A DNA stretch of 64,000 bases from Crossiella cryophila (GCF_014204915.1 NZ_JACHMH010000001.1:6163501-6227500); one strand, 5' to 3'. Positions 24,716 through 33,126 are shown, counted from the stretch's first letter. Program-made: numbers and translations. The notes: a model not told the origin generated them from the letters alone.

Positions 24716-25264
24716 ATGGTGGACTTCCCGCTGACCGGCGAGCAGCTGGCATTGGACCTGCTCAACACCCGTCCGGTGCTGCCGACCGGGCCGACGGATC
24801 TGCTGGCGACACCGGCGGGTCTGCGCGAATGGCTGGCCATCCAGGCCGACCGGCTGACGGTCCCGGCGGAGGCCGAGTCGGTGCGCGCGGTGGTGCTGGC
24901 GGTGCGGGAGCTGGCCGCGAGCGGGCTGACCGCGCTGCGTCAGGGGACGCGGCCGCCGGAGTCGGTGCTGGCCGGGTTGACCGAGCTGCAGCGGGCCGCG
25001 CCGGTGTTCCTGGCGTTGAGCTGGGACGACGGGGTGGTGGCCACGCCGGAGCGGGCGGGGTCGGCGCAGCGGCGGGTGGGCGCGGAACTGGCGCAGGCGG
25101 TGGCCGAGTTGTTCGCCGGGCCGGTGGAGAGCGTGCGCGAGTGCGAGAGCGAGGACTGCGTGCTGCTGTTCCTGCCCGCGCATCCGCGGCGGCGGTGGTG
25201 CTCGGCGCAGCGCTGCGGGAACCGGGCCCGGGTGGCCCGGTATTACCAGCGGCACAAGGGTTAG
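24716..25264 (+). CDS. CGNR zinc-finger/ABATE-domain regulator
   Basis: 182 residues. The N-terminal part (FPLTGEQLALDLLNT ... LREWL) is the stress-responsive ABATE domain. The C-terminal RECESEDCVLLFLP...RRRWCSAQRCGNRARVARYY is the CGNR zinc finger, with the four cysteines and the CGNR tetrad intact. Such proteins are presumed nucleic-acid-binding regulators. Divergent from the epoxide-hydrolase-like gene, which it may control. Its TAG stop overlaps the stop of the convergent AraC gene within TTAG. Confidence 0.85.
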   Translation: MVDFPLTGEQLALDLLNTRPVLPTGPTDLLATPAGLREWLAIQADRLTVPAEAESVRAVVLAVRELAASGLTALRQGTRPPESVLAGLTELQRAAPVFLALSWDDGVVATPERAGSAQRRVGAELAQAVAELFAGPVESVRECESEDCVLLFLPAHPRRRWCSAQRCGNRARVARYYQRHKG

Positions 25265-26388
25265 CCGCGGCGGTACCGGCCGGGCGGGGTGCCGAAGGCG
25301 CGCTTGAACGCGGTGGCGAAGGCGAACTCGGAGGTGTAGCCGACCCGGGCGGCGATGCTGGTCAGTGGGTCGGTGCCGGTGCGCAGCAGGCGGGCGGCCG
25401 TCGTCATTCGCCACCAGGTGAGGTAGGTCAGTGGGGGCTGGCCGACCAGTGTGGTGAAGCGGCGGGCGAAGGGGGCGCGGGAGAGTCCGGCCTCGGCGGC
25501 GAGTTTCGCGACGGTCCAGGGGTGGGCCGGGTTCTGGTGGATGGCTTGCAGGGCGGCGGTGGTCGCGGGGTCGCGTAGGGCGGCGGACCAGCCGGGGGTG
25601 GTGGTCGCGGTGAGGGTGGCGCGGAGCAGGTAGAGCAGGAGGGTGTCGAGTAGGGCGGGGATGAGGGCGGTGGTGCCTTGGGTGGGGGTGGTGAGTTCGT
25701 GGGCGAGGAGGGTGCGGGCGGCGGTGAGTTCTGGGGATTGGGTGTGGGCGGGGAGGTGGATGGCCGGCGGGAGGGTGGGGAGGAGGGGGTGGGTTTGGGT
25801 GGGGGTTAGTTCGTAGGCGCCGCAGAGGGTGATGGTGGTGATGGGGCCGGTGCCGGGGGTGGTGGCGCGGATGTGGGTGGGGAGGGGTTTGGGGAGGGGC
25901 GGGGACTTGGTGGTGCGGCCGGAGTTGGCGGAGGCGAGCTGTGGTGGCGCGGGGGCAAAGAGGCTGGCGCCGGTGGTCTCCGGTGGCGTGAACATGGGGC
26001 GGCCGAGAGTGGTGATCGGGTTGGCAAGGCTGGGGTCGGTGGTCTCCGGTGGGGCGGGGGCCTGGCTGCCGGGGGCGGTGTTGGAGAAGGTGGCTTGCGG
26101 AGCGGTGGTGCTCGGCGGCGCGAGGTAGGCCGCTGGAGGCAGGCTCTGTTCGGGGGTGAGCGCGGCGAGGGTGTGGGCGGGGCTGTGGGGTAGGAACAGG
26201 ATGTCGCCGGTGGACAGGGTGAGCTGTGTGGGTGACTGGAGTTGGCAGGTGCCGTCCAGGATCACGTGGAAGCCGATCGCGCCGGGGACCTCGGGGTAGT
26301 GCTGGTGCCACTGGCCGTGCCAGGTCACGTGGGCTGACCGGGGAGTGCCGGTGCGCAGGGCGGTGATCACGTCGCTGAGTACGTCCAC
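25261..26388 (-). CDS. AraC-family regulator (cupin type) with Pro/Thr-rich insert
   Basis: 375 residues, longer than the usual 290-310. The N-terminal cupin half (GAIGFHVILDGTCQL, LSTGDILFLPHSPAHTL) and the C-terminal double HTH (WTVAKLAAEAGLSRAPFARRF; SIAARVGYTSEFAFATAFKR) are normal. Between them, about residues 75-165, lies an Ala/Pro/Thr-rich stretch with repeated PPETT that looks disordered. It is divergent from the quinone oxidoreductase gene, its probable target. The insert may be an expanded linker. Confidence 0.85.
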   Translation of the reverse strand: MDVLSDVITALRTGTPRSAHVTWHGQWHQHYPEVPGAIGFHVILDGTCQLQSPTQLTLSTGDILFLPHSPAHTLAALTPEQSLPPAAYLAPPSTTAPQATFSNTAPGSQAPAPPETTDPSLANPITTLGRPMFTPPETTGASLFAPAPPQLASANSGRTTKSPPLPKPLPTHIRATTPGTGPITTITLCGAYELTPTQTHPLLPTLPPAIHLPAHTQSPELTAARTLLAHELTTPTQGTTALIPALLDTLLLYLLRATLTATTTPGWSAALRDPATTAALQAIHQNPAHPWTVAKLAAEAGLSRAPFARRFTTLVGQPPLTYLTWWRMTTAARLLRTGTDPLTSIAARVGYTSEFAFATAFKRAFGTPPGRYRRG

Positions 26389-26430
26389 GCGAGTCAGGGT
26401 AGGAGACGATCGCGTAGGAGAGCGCGCTTT

Positions 26431-27990
26431 TCACACATTGTTCGTCTTGGGTGGGGCTTCTAGGTTCGGGGTGTGTTGAGTGTGCGCGTGCATGAGCACG
26501 GTGATGCGTCGGTGATCCGGGTGGATGAGGTGCCGATGCCGGTGCCCGGTCCGGGTGAGGTGCTGGTGGCGGTGGTGGCGACCTCGTTCAATCCGACCGA
26601 GGTGGCGTTGCGGAGTGGGGCGTTGCGGGAGTTGTTCCCGGTGCCGTTGCCGTTCACCTTGGGCTGGGATGTCTCGGGAGTTGTCGCTGCGCTTGGGGAT
26701 GGGGTCGCGGAGTTCTCGGTTGGGGATCGGGTCGCGGGGTGGGTGGATGGGGGTGCTGCGGCGGAGTTCGTGGCCGCGCCGGTGGATCGGGTGGTGCGGG
26801 TTCCGGATGCGGTCGAGCTGGTGTCGGCGGCGGGGGTTCCGTTGGCGGGATTGACCGCTTGGCAGGTTGTTGCGGCGGCGGGGATTGTTGCGGGGGAACG
26901 GGTTTTGGTGAATGGGGCTGGGGGTGGGATTGGGGGGTTTGTGGTGCAGTTGGTCAAGCGGGCCGGGGCGTATGTGATCGCTACGGCCAGTGCGCGGAGT
27001 GCGGACGCGGTGCGGCGGTTGGGGGCCGATGAGGTGGTCGACTACACCGTGGCACCGGTGGATTCGCCGGTGGATGTGGTGTTGAACCTCATGCCGGTCA
27101 GTGCGGTGGAGGGGGTTCGGCTGGCGGGGCTGGGGCGGCGGTTGGTGTCGGCGGCGACCGTGGTGGACGCGCCGAACGCGCGGCATGTGGTGGCGCGGCC
27201 GGATCGGGGGCAGCTGGCCGAGTTGTTGCGGGTGGTGTCGGTGGAGGTCGGGGCGGTGCGGGGATTGGCCGAGATGGCCGAGGTGCATCGGCTCAGCGAG
27301 GCGGGGTTGGTGCGGGGGAAGGTGTTGCTGACTACTGGGCGCCGGGGTGATCAGGCCGGTTTCGTAGGCCAGGACCACGAGCTGGGCCCGGTCGCGGGCG
27401 TGCAGTTTCGTGAGCAGCCTGCTCACGTGGGTGCGGGCGGTGGCCGGGCTGATGTGCAGCAGGGCGGCCATCTCGTCGTTGGAGCAGCCCGCGCCGACCT
27501 TGGCCAGGACCTCGCGTTCGCGGTCGGTCAGGGTGGCCAGCCGGTTGGGGTCGGGGCGGGGTGGGCTGGCGGCGGCGGCCTGCATGACGCGGCGGGTGAC
27601 GGCCGGGGAGAGCAGGGCGTCGCCGCCGGCCACGATGCGGACCGCGGCGCGGAGTTCGTCCGGGCCGGTGTCCTTGAGCAGGAACCCGGCGGCGCCCGCC
27701 CGGACGGCTTCCAGGAGGTGGTCGTCGGTGTCGAAGGTGGTCAGCACGATGACCTTGACCTCGCGCAGGGCCGGGTCGGCGACGATCCTGCGGGTGGCGG
27801 TCAGGCCGTCGGAGCCGGGCATGCGGATGTCCATCAGGACCACGTCGGGGCGTTCCTGGCGGACCAGGGACAGGCCCGAGTCGCCGCTGTCGGCGTCGCC
27901 GATCACGGTGATGTCCTCGGCGCGGTCCAGCAGCGCGCGCAGGCCCTCGCGGACCAGGTACTGGTCGTCGACCAGGACTACCCGGATCAT
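26431..27990 (-). CDS. LuxR-family response regulator whose frame runs on antisense to the oxidoreductase
   Basis: The first 215 or so residues are a normal NarL-type regulator: phospho-acceptor Asp54 in VVLMDIRMPGS, LTTFDTDDHL, Lys in FLLKDTGPDEL, and a LuxR HTH (LTDREREVLAKVGAG ... ATARTHVSRLLTKL). Homology ends near 27344 at AYETGLITP, where such proteins usually stop. Here no stop occurs and the frame continues about 300 codons, antisense to the oxidoreductase, to 26431. The tail is His/Pro/Arg-rich and not protein-like. The kinase gene overlaps upstream by 4 bases, so the two form a two-component system. Confidence 0.75.
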   Translation of the reverse strand: MIRVVLVDDQYLVREGLRALLDRAEDITVIGDADSGDSGLSLVRQERPDVVLMDIRMPGSDGLTATRRIVADPALREVKVIVLTTFDTDDHLLEAVRAGAAGFLLKDTGPDELRAAVRIVAGGDALLSPAVTRRVMQAAAASPPRPDPNRLATLTDREREVLAKVGAGCSNDEMAALLHISPATARTHVSRLLTKLHARDRAQLVVLAYETGLITPAPSSQQHLPPHQPRLAEPMHLGHLGQSPHRPDLHRHHPQQLGQLPPIRPRHHMPRVRRVHHGRRRHQPPPQPRQPNPLHRTDRHEVQHHIHRRIHRCHGVVDHLIGPQPPHRVRTPRTGRSDHIRPGPLDQLHHKPPNPTPSPIHQNPFPRNNPRRRNNLPSGQSRQRNPRRRHQLDRIRNPHHPIHRRGHELRRSTPIHPPRDPIPNRELRDPIPKRSDNSRDIPAQGERQRHREQLPQRPTPQRHLGRIERGRHHRHQHLTRTGHRHRHLIHPDHRRITVLMHAHTQHTPNLEAPPKTNNV

Positions 27991-28182
27991 GGCCTGCCTC
28001 GCATCGGGATCTGCGCCTCCACCAGGAATCCTCCCCCGCCCGGCGCGCTGGTGCGCAACTCGCCGCCGAGCAGGGCCAGGCGCTCGCGCATGCCCATGAT
28101 GCCCCAGCCGCCGCCGTCCGCGGTGGCCGACGGGCCGTGGCCGTCGTCTCGGATGCTCAGGTGCAGGTGTTCGGGGCGGTAG
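26473..28182 (+). CDS. NADPH:quinone oxidoreductase-like protein whose frame runs on antisense to the response regulator
   Basis: The first 290 residues are a zinc-independent MDR/quinone oxidoreductase: VRVHEHGDASVIRVDEVP, LGWDVSGVVAALG, and the NADPH site VLVNGAGGGIGGFVVQL. The family end GKVLLTTG falls near 27338. The frame then continues, without a stop, antisense through the LuxR gene into the kinase gene until 28182. The added 280 residues look like reverse-strand sequence, not a domain. The true product may be an elongated protein, or a base was lost near 27340. Divergent AraC protein is the probable regulator. Confidence 0.7.
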   Translation: MLSVRVHEHGDASVIRVDEVPMPVPGPGEVLVAVVATSFNPTEVALRSGALRELFPVPLPFTLGWDVSGVVAALGDGVAEFSVGDRVAGWVDGGAAAEFVAAPVDRVVRVPDAVELVSAAGVPLAGLTAWQVVAAAGIVAGERVLVNGAGGGIGGFVVQLVKRAGAYVIATASARSADAVRRLGADEVVDYTVAPVDSPVDVVLNLMPVSAVEGVRLAGLGRRLVSAATVVDAPNARHVVARPDRGQLAELLRVVSVEVGAVRGLAEMAEVHRLSEAGLVRGKVLLTTGRRGDQAGFVGQDHELGPVAGVQFREQPAHVGAGGGRADVQQGGHLVVGAARADLGQDLAFAVGQGGQPVGVGAGWAGGGGLHDAAGDGRGEQGVAAGHDADRGAEFVRAGVLEQEPGGARPDGFQEVVVGVEGGQHDDLDLAQGRVGDDPAGGGQAVGAGHADVHQDHVGAFLADQGQARVAAVGVADHGDVLGAVQQRAQALADQVLVVDQDYPDHGLPRIGICASTRNPPPPGALVRNSPPSRARRSRMPMMPQPPPSAVADGPWPSSRMLRCRCSGR

Positions 28183-29132
28183 GTCAGGGTGATCTCCACG
28201 GTGCGGGCCGCGGCGTGGCGGCGGATGTTGCTCAGCGCTTCCTGGACCACGCGGTAGGCGGTGGCGTCGGCCAGGGCGGGCAGGGGGCTCGCGGGACCTT
28301 CGGTGCGTACCCGCACGGTCAGTCCCGCGGTGGTGGCGGAGTCGGTGAGTTCGGGCAGCCTGGCCAGGCCGGGGACCGGGGCGTCCGGGTCGGACTCCCC
28401 CGCGCGCAAGGCACCCAGGGTGGCGCGGAGTTCGTGGACGACCTCGCTGCAGGCGGTGCGGACGGCGGTGAGTGAGCGTTCGGCCCGGTCGGGGTCCTCG
28501 CGCAGGGTTTCCCTGGCCACGTCGGTGTGCAGGGAGATCACCGCGACGGTGTGCGCGAGCAGGTCGTGCAGGTCGCGGGCGATCCGCAGTCGTTCCTGCT
28601 CAACCCGGGCGGCGGCCTCACGTTCGCGTTCCAACTCGGCGGCGTGGGCCTGTTTGGCCAGTTCGGCGCGCCAGCCGCGGCGGGAGCGGACCGCGTCGCC
28701 CAGGGCGATCACCGCGGCGAACAGGGCGATCCAGCCGCCGAAGTCCAGGCCCAGCACGTAGGCCGGGTCGTCGCCCTCGCCGAGCCGGGCCACTGTGGAG
28801 ATCACCATGACCGCGGCGGCCACGCCGATGGCGGCGCGGGTGCGGCCCTGTTCGGCGGCGGAGTACAGCGGGGCGGCCAGTGGCACGGCCAGGCCGATCG
28901 GCGGCAGTTCCAGGATGTAGTAGCCGATCAGCGTGGCCGTGCTGAGCAGCATGATCAGCACCGGGTAGCGGCGGCGCAGGAACATCAGTCCGGCCAGCAC
29001 GCCGACGAAGACGAAGGCGAGCGGGCTGGGCTGGCCGGTGCGGCCGATGTTGGCGATGATCGGCGCGCTGACCGCGATCACCACCAGCACCGCCAGGGCC
29101 GCGTCGGTCAGCAGCGGGCGGCGGGTCAGCAT
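27987..29132 (-). CDS. sensor histidine kinase (NarL-partner type)
   Basis: 381 residues from ATG 29132 (a GTG at 29180 is an alternative that overlaps the preceding gene). About five membrane segments (ALAVLVVIAVSAPII onward) lead into a coiled linker. HisKA_3 has the phospho-accepting His in RIARDLHDLLAHTVAV. The ATPase domain has YRVVQEALSNIRRHA (N box), DDGHG and GWGIMGMRERLALLGG (G boxes). It phosphorylates the overlapping LuxR-type regulator. The signal is unknown, presumably sensed in the membrane since no large external loop is seen. Confidence 0.87.
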   Translation of the reverse strand: MLTRRPLLTDAALAVLVVIAVSAPIIANIGRTGQPSPLAFVFVGVLAGLMFLRRRYPVLIMLLSTATLIGYYILELPPIGLAVPLAAPLYSAAEQGRTRAAIGVAAAVMVISTVARLGEGDDPAYVLGLDFGGWIALFAAVIALGDAVRSRRGWRAELAKQAHAAELEREREAAARVEQERLRIARDLHDLLAHTVAVISLHTDVARETLREDPDRAERSLTAVRTACSEVVHELRATLGALRAGESDPDAPVPGLARLPELTDSATTAGLTVRVRTEGPASPLPALADATAYRVVQEALSNIRRHAAARTVEITLTYRPEHLHLSIRDDGHGPSATADGGGWGIMGMRERLALLGGELRTSAPGGGGFLVEAQIPMRGRP

Positions 29133-29160
29133 GGCGTCCACTGTGGACCAGAGCGGGTGC

Positions 29161-29661
29161 TCACGCCACGTCCCGGCCACGCTGGAAGCGGAGCAGGCCG
29201 GTGAAGGCCAGGGCGGCGGTGACGATGGTGAAAGCGATCCGGAAGTAGTGGCCGAAGACGAACTCGTCGGCGGTCTGGCGCAGGAACTCCGCCGAGTGCA
29301 CGGCAAGGCCCTCGGTGAACATGATCGTGTTGCGCGGCCAGAAGTACAGCGCGGAGAACACGAACTCCCCTGCCAGCAAGGTGATCAGGCTGGCCACGAA
29401 CCACCAGCGGGCTCGCGGGCGCCGCCACAGGGTGATCGCCGCGAGCACCGCGGTGAGCGTGGTGGCCATGCCGAGCGGGCGGAAGATGTGGCCGGGGCCG
29501 ACGACCTGGAAGAAGGCCATCGACTCGGCGAGGGAGGTCGGTGGGTCGCGGAAGATGTTGGGGTAGAGCAGCGCGGTTTCCACCAGCACGCCGCCGCAGG
29601 CGATCATCGCGACCCAGACGTAGGTGATCGAGATCGTGCCGGCGAGTCGGGCGCGGTTCAT
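29161..29661 (-). CDS. four-helix integral membrane protein, DUF1772-like
   Basis: 166 residues with four hydrophobic segments. The first is YVWVAMIACGGVLVETALLYPNI in outline and the last IAFTIVTAALAFTGLL. The FGHYFRIAFT segment and overall layout resemble DUF1772/anthrone-oxygenase-like membrane proteins, but the match is weak. It precedes the kinase and response regulator in the same direction, so it may belong to their operon as a sensor accessory. The kinase start is close to or overlaps its stop. Confidence 0.62.
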   Translation of the reverse strand: MNRARLAGTISITYVWVAMIACGGVLVETALLYPNIFRDPPTSLAESMAFFQVVGPGHIFRPLGMATTLTAVLAAITLWRRPRARWWFVASLITLLAGEFVFSALYFWPRNTIMFTEGLAVHSAEFLRQTADEFVFGHYFRIAFTIVTAALAFTGLLRFQRGRDVA

Positions 29662-29788
29662 GGGGTCCCCCTGGGTGTTCTGCGTGTGTTGTGTCCAGAA
29701 CGGTAGGGAGTCCGGGGCGGGTTGGCGTCCGTTGTGGATCTCGGGTGCGATACGCGTTTCGACGTACGGGTGTACGTGCCGGGGTACG

Positions 29789-30256
29789 TCAGGTTGCGAG
29801 GGTGGCGGCGAAGCGGCGGAACTCGGCCTGGAGTTGCTCGTCGGGCCGGCCTTGCTGATCGGCCAGGCGGTCGAGCAGGCCGATCAGCTCCCGCACCCCG
29901 GGCTCGTCGCCGGTCTCGGCCATGGCGCCGAGCAGGCGGTGCGCGCCGGGGTTGGCGTCCAGGGTGCCCGCGGCCAGCTTCGCGGCCAGGTCGGTGGTCA
30001 CCAGCCGGGCGGCCTGGCGCGGGTCGGGGGCGGGGTGGGCGAGTTCGGTGAAGAAGTCCGCCAGCAGGGGCTGGGCGTCCACGGCGGTGAGGGTGCGGGC
30101 GGAGTGCCCCGCGAGGATCTTGGTGGCGGGGCCGTCCTGGCCGGCGACCAGGAGGTCGCAGGCCAGGTGGACGGCCGCGGCGGGATCGATGTCCTCGAGC
30201 ACCAGGTGGCTGTGCGCCAGGTCGAGGCGGTGCTGGAGTTCCGCGGGCAGGGTCAC
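29789..30256 (-). CDS. hypothetical all-helical protein
   Basis: 155 residues from GTG 30256, overlapping the stop of the DinB-like gene by 4 bases (GTGA). Sequence features are amphipathic helices with repeated small motifs (LACDLLVAGQDGPATKILAG; GAHRLLGAMAETGDEPGVREL), suggesting a helical-repeat or bundle fold. No catalytic or membrane features. Tight coupling points to a function with the DinB protein. A longer frame upstream is antisense-like and not accepted. Confidence 0.6.
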   Translation of the reverse strand: MTLPAELQHRLDLAHSHLVLEDIDPAAAVHLACDLLVAGQDGPATKILAGHSARTLTAVDAQPLLADFFTELAHPAPDPRQAARLVTTDLAAKLAAGTLDANPGAHRLLGAMAETGDEPGVRELIGLLDRLADQQGRPDEQLQAEFRRFAATLAT

Positions 30257-30795
30257 GGTGTCAGGCCTCCGGTGTGGGCTTGGTGCAGGTGGCGGAGCTG
30301 GCCGATCTCGGCGACGTTCTTGGTCAGTTCGACGGTGACCCAGCCGGCGATGTCGACCAGGGTGAAGTCCGGGCCCCAGGGCAGGGTGGCGGTGCGCTCC
30401 TTTGAGTCCAGGTCGGCGTCGGTGAGCGGGAGCAGGCTGGCCCGCCAGTCCTCCTTGAGCCCGCGGAGCCAGGCGATGGTGGACTCGGCGGTGCCGGGCC
30501 AGGTGATCTCCGCGCGGGCCGGGGCGCCGTTGGCGAAGAGGTGGCCGTGGGTGGTGGTCCACCAGAAGCCGATGTGCCAGGTGAGCCAGCCGATGGTGGT
30601 GGGTGGGGCGGGACTGGGTTCGGGTTCGGACCAGTCGGCGTGCCAGGTTCCGGTCTGGTCCGGGCGGACGGACCAGCTGCCGGGGGCGGGTTCCCACCGG
30701 CAGGCGGCGTCATCCAGGTCGGTCAGGTGGTGCTCGAACAGGGACCAGGCGATGTCGAGCTGCTTGAGCAGCAGTTCGACCCGGGCGGCAGTCAT
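30253..30795 (-). CDS. DinB-family protein
   Basis: 180 residues. TIGWLTWHIGFWWTTTHGHLF, with LDIAWSLFEHHL before it and VDIAGWVTVELTKNVAEIGQLRHL after it, gives the four-helix DinB/YfiT-like bundle; His residues in WHIG, HH and the C-terminal helix can form the metal triad. Family members include mycothiol- or bacillithiol-dependent transferases acting in detoxification. Actinomycetes use mycothiol, so a thiol S-transferase role is a fair guess. Start is the ATG just upstream of the helix; the helical partner follows with a 4-base overlap. Confidence 0.8.
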   Translation of the reverse strand: MTAARVELLLKQLDIAWSLFEHHLTDLDDAACRWEPAPGSWSVRPDQTGTWHADWSEPEPSPAPPTTIGWLTWHIGFWWTTTHGHLFANGAPARAEITWPGTAESTIAWLRGLKEDWRASLLPLTDADLDSKERTATLPWGPDFTLVDIAGWVTVELTKNVAEIGQLRHLHQAHTGGLTP

Positions 30796-30839
30796 GCGTG
30801 CAGCGTGTCGGCGGCGCCCGGGGTCGGCAACCTGATTTG

Positions 30840-31766
30840 TCAGTCCGTCAGCAGGACGAGCTTGCCGCGGACGTGGCCGCTGTCGCTGTCCCGGTGCGCG
30901 GCGGCGGCGTCCTTGAGTGGGTAGGTGCGGGCGATCGGCAGGGTGATCTTGCCCTCGGCGACCAGGGCGACCGCGTCGGCCAGGGCCTCGGGGACCTCCT
31001 CGGCGGGGCCGCCGTAGCTGGCCCGGACGCCGAAGTCGGCGGCCTGGCCGTCGGCGATGGTGACCACCCGCTCGGGGCCGCCGGTCAGGGTGAGCAGGGC
31101 GGGCAGGCCGCCGCGGCCGGAGAGGTCGATGGCCGCGTCCACGCCCAGCGGGGCGATGTCCTTGACCCTGGTCACCAGGCCGGGGCCGTAGCTGACCGGG
31201 ATCGCGCCGAGTTCGCGCAGGTAGTCGTGGTTGGCCTCGCCCGCGGTGCCGATCACGATCAGGCCCTGGTGCCTGGCCAGCTGCACGGTGAGGGTGCCGA
31301 CCCCGCCCGCCGCGCCGTCGATGAGTACCGTCTCCCCCGGTTGCGCGCCGACCAGGGCGAGCACCCGGTAGGCGGTGGTGGCCACCACGGGCAGGCCGGC
31401 GGCGGTGGCCCAGTCGAGTTCGGCGGGTTTGCGGGTGAGTTTGGCCGGGCTGGCCAGGGTGTAGGTGGCGTAGCTGCCGGTGGCGGCCGAGCCGAGCACC
31501 TCATCGCCAACGGCGAACTCGGTGACGTCAGGGCCGAGGGCGTCGATCACCCCGGCCACGTCGGAGCCGGGCACGGCGGGGAAGGCGGCGGGCAGGCCGG
31601 GGAAGGCGCCGCTGCGCACCTTGCTGTCGAAGGGGTTGACGCCCGCGGCCTTCACCCGCAGCCGGACCTGGCCGGGGCCTGGTTCGGGCCGGTCGATCTC
31701 GGTGGGGTGCAGCACCTCGGGGCCGCCGTGTTCGGTGAAGACGATGGCCGGGTCGCGCTCTGGCAT
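30840..31766 (-). CDS. NADP-dependent zinc-independent oxidoreductase (quinone reductase-like)
   Basis: 308 residues from ATG 31766. VPGSDVAGVIDALG (GroES-like part) and VLIDGAAGGVGTLTVQLA (NADPH site AxxGxxG) identify the MDR superfamily without the structural zinc ligands. End GKLVLLTD is family-typical. Cytosolic reductase for quinones or enones, often induced by electrophiles. It is a distinct paralogue of the genes at 26473 and 43915. It follows the APH gene by about 88 bp on the same strand. Confidence 0.85.
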   Translation of the reverse strand: MPERDPAIVFTEHGGPEVLHPTEIDRPEPGPGQVRLRVKAAGVNPFDSKVRSGAFPGLPAAFPAVPGSDVAGVIDALGPDVTEFAVGDEVLGSAATGSYATYTLASPAKLTRKPAELDWATAAGLPVVATTAYRVLALVGAQPGETVLIDGAAGGVGTLTVQLARHQGLIVIGTAGEANHDYLRELGAIPVSYGPGLVTRVKDIAPLGVDAAIDLSGRGGLPALLTLTGGPERVVTIADGQAADFGVRASYGGPAEEVPEALADAVALVAEGKITLPIARTYPLKDAAAAHRDSDSGHVRGKLVLLTD

Positions 31767-31854
31767 GGGGGTCCGTTCGGGGCTCGGTGGGTGGGTCTGG
31801 TCCGAGCCTGCGCTGTGCCGGGGTGGCACGCCAGCCACGATCGGGTCGAGTGGG

Positions 31855-32787
31855 TCAGGTCGGGTATTGGGTCAACGCTTCGGCGATGGTGCGCTGTTCC
31901 GGGTCGATCCGGAGCTTGCCGTCCTCGATGTCCCACAGGCAGTTCTGCAGCACCCGGCCCAGCGTCCAGCGGGTGGCCCGCTCCCGGTCCAGGCCGAGTC
32001 GTTCGGTCATCAGGTCGAAGCGGCGGCGCAGTGCGCGGTGCGGGTCACCGGTGGCCACCAGGTCGGCCCAGCGGTTGCTCAGCGCGGGTTGCAGGTCGAA
32101 TCCCGGGTCGCCTGCCAGGGGTTTGGGGTCAATGGCGAGCCAGGGTTCGCGGTCGGTTCCGGGCAGCGGGGCCAGCACGTTGTCGTAGTGCAGGTCCCAG
32201 TGCAGCAGCCGGTCGCCTGGCTCGTCGAGCACCTCGGCGACCGCGGCCGCGTACCCGCGCACCAGTTCGGCCTCGGCCGGGTCGGGCAGCTGGGCGGCCG
32301 CGGCCGGGGTGTCGGCGACCATGGCCGCGGCGATGTCGGCCAGCCGCCGCAGTTCCGGCGGGGCTGGCAGGGCGACCAGGCGGCCGAGCAGGTCGGTGAG
32401 GATGGTCAGGGCCTGCTCGTCGTCGGGAAGGACGGTGAGCGGGCGGGTGGCGTCCAGGCGTTCGAGCAGCATGGTGCAGGTGGGCTCGTCGTGCCTGAGC
32501 AGCCGCACCACGCCGTCGCCGTCCCAGCCGCGCAGCCCGACGGGTTCGCCGATGTTCTCCTCGTTGACCCGCTGCAGCTTCAGCACGGCCAGGCTGTCGT
32601 CGGCCTGGCGCACCGGCAGCACCAGCGAGGCCATACCGTGCGCGGGATCGCCGTCCAGGCGCAGTTCCCAGCGGTCCAGGAAGTCCGCGACCAGCGCGGG
32701 CAGGGCTTCGATCCACGCCAGGCCGTCGGCCCCGTCGTGTTGCTGGTGCAGGGCGGCGAAGGCGGGCGGTACCTCGATCAGCGTCAT
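31855..32787 (-). CDS. aminoglycoside 6-O-phosphotransferase family (streptomycin/hydroxyurea kinase)
   Basis: 310 residues. LHWDLHYDNVLA is the Brenner catalytic loop (HxDxxxxN) and IDPKPLAGDPGFDL contains the DPK metal site and the typical APH(6) context. LAVLKLQRVNEEN gives the ATP-binding lysine, and MLLERLDATRPL matches streptomycin 6-kinases. It should phosphorylate an aminoglycoside such as streptomycin, or hydroxyurea, inactivating it in the cytosol. Substrate preference cannot be fixed by motif alone. A TA-rich AATAAT lies 8 bases before the ATG. Confidence 0.85.
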   Translation of the reverse strand: MTLIEVPPAFAALHQQHDGADGLAWIEALPALVADFLDRWELRLDGDPAHGMASLVLPVRQADDSLAVLKLQRVNEENIGEPVGLRGWDGDGVVRLLRHDEPTCTMLLERLDATRPLTVLPDDEQALTILTDLLGRLVALPAPPELRRLADIAAAMVADTPAAAAQLPDPAEAELVRGYAAAVAEVLDEPGDRLLHWDLHYDNVLAPLPGTDREPWLAIDPKPLAGDPGFDLQPALSNRWADLVATGDPHRALRRRFDLMTERLGLDRERATRWTLGRVLQNCLWDIEDGKLRIDPEQRTIAEALTQYPT

Positions 32788-32822
32788 CAGGTCCGATTAT
32801 TGGACCCCGGCCAAACGGTTTT

Positions 32823-33059
32823 TCAGGCGCGCTTGCGGCGTTCCAGCACCGCGATCAGCCCGAACCCGACCCCGATCACCAGCAGCGGCACCACATAGCC
32901 CATGGTCCCGGTCTGCTCGCCGAAGATCCACCGGAACGGCCCGCTGTGCTGTCCCTCGATGAACCAGCGGATCAGCGGCACCGCGCCCAGGGTGATCCCG
33001 ACGATCGCGATCACGCCCTGGGCACCGTCGATCGCGCTGACGCTCTTGGCCATGTGCAC
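32823..33059 (-). CDS. small membrane protein (78 aa)
   Basis: Two hydrophobic segments, GVIAIVGITLGAVPLIRWF and VVPLLVIGVGFGLIAVL, with a basic RRKRA C-terminus that should stay cytoplasmic. GTG 33059 and ATG 33053 are both possible starts; a GAGGGAGG-like site precedes them. Divergent from a TetR regulator, with two operators in the 80-bp gap, so it is probably repressed by that protein. No family recognised. Confidence 0.65.
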   Translation of the reverse strand: MHMAKSVSAIDGAQGVIAIVGITLGAVPLIRWFIEGQHSGPFRWIFGEQTGTMGYVVPLLVIGVGFGLIAVLERRKRA

Positions 33060-33072
33060 TCCTCCCTCGGGT

Positions 33073-33126
33073 CAATACGGTCGTACTGTAGGGCAGACCG
33101 CGTGGATCTTCAATACGAGCGTATTG
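33073..33126. promoter_or_regulatory. paired TetR operators
   Basis: Perfect dyad CAATACG-AG-CGTATTG (33111-33126) and a related CAATACGGTCGTACTG (33073-33088), 38 bp apart. The nearer one lies over the region before the TetR -10 (TAGGCT, 33128-33133). Autoregulation and control of the small membrane protein are likely. Confidence 0.65.
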
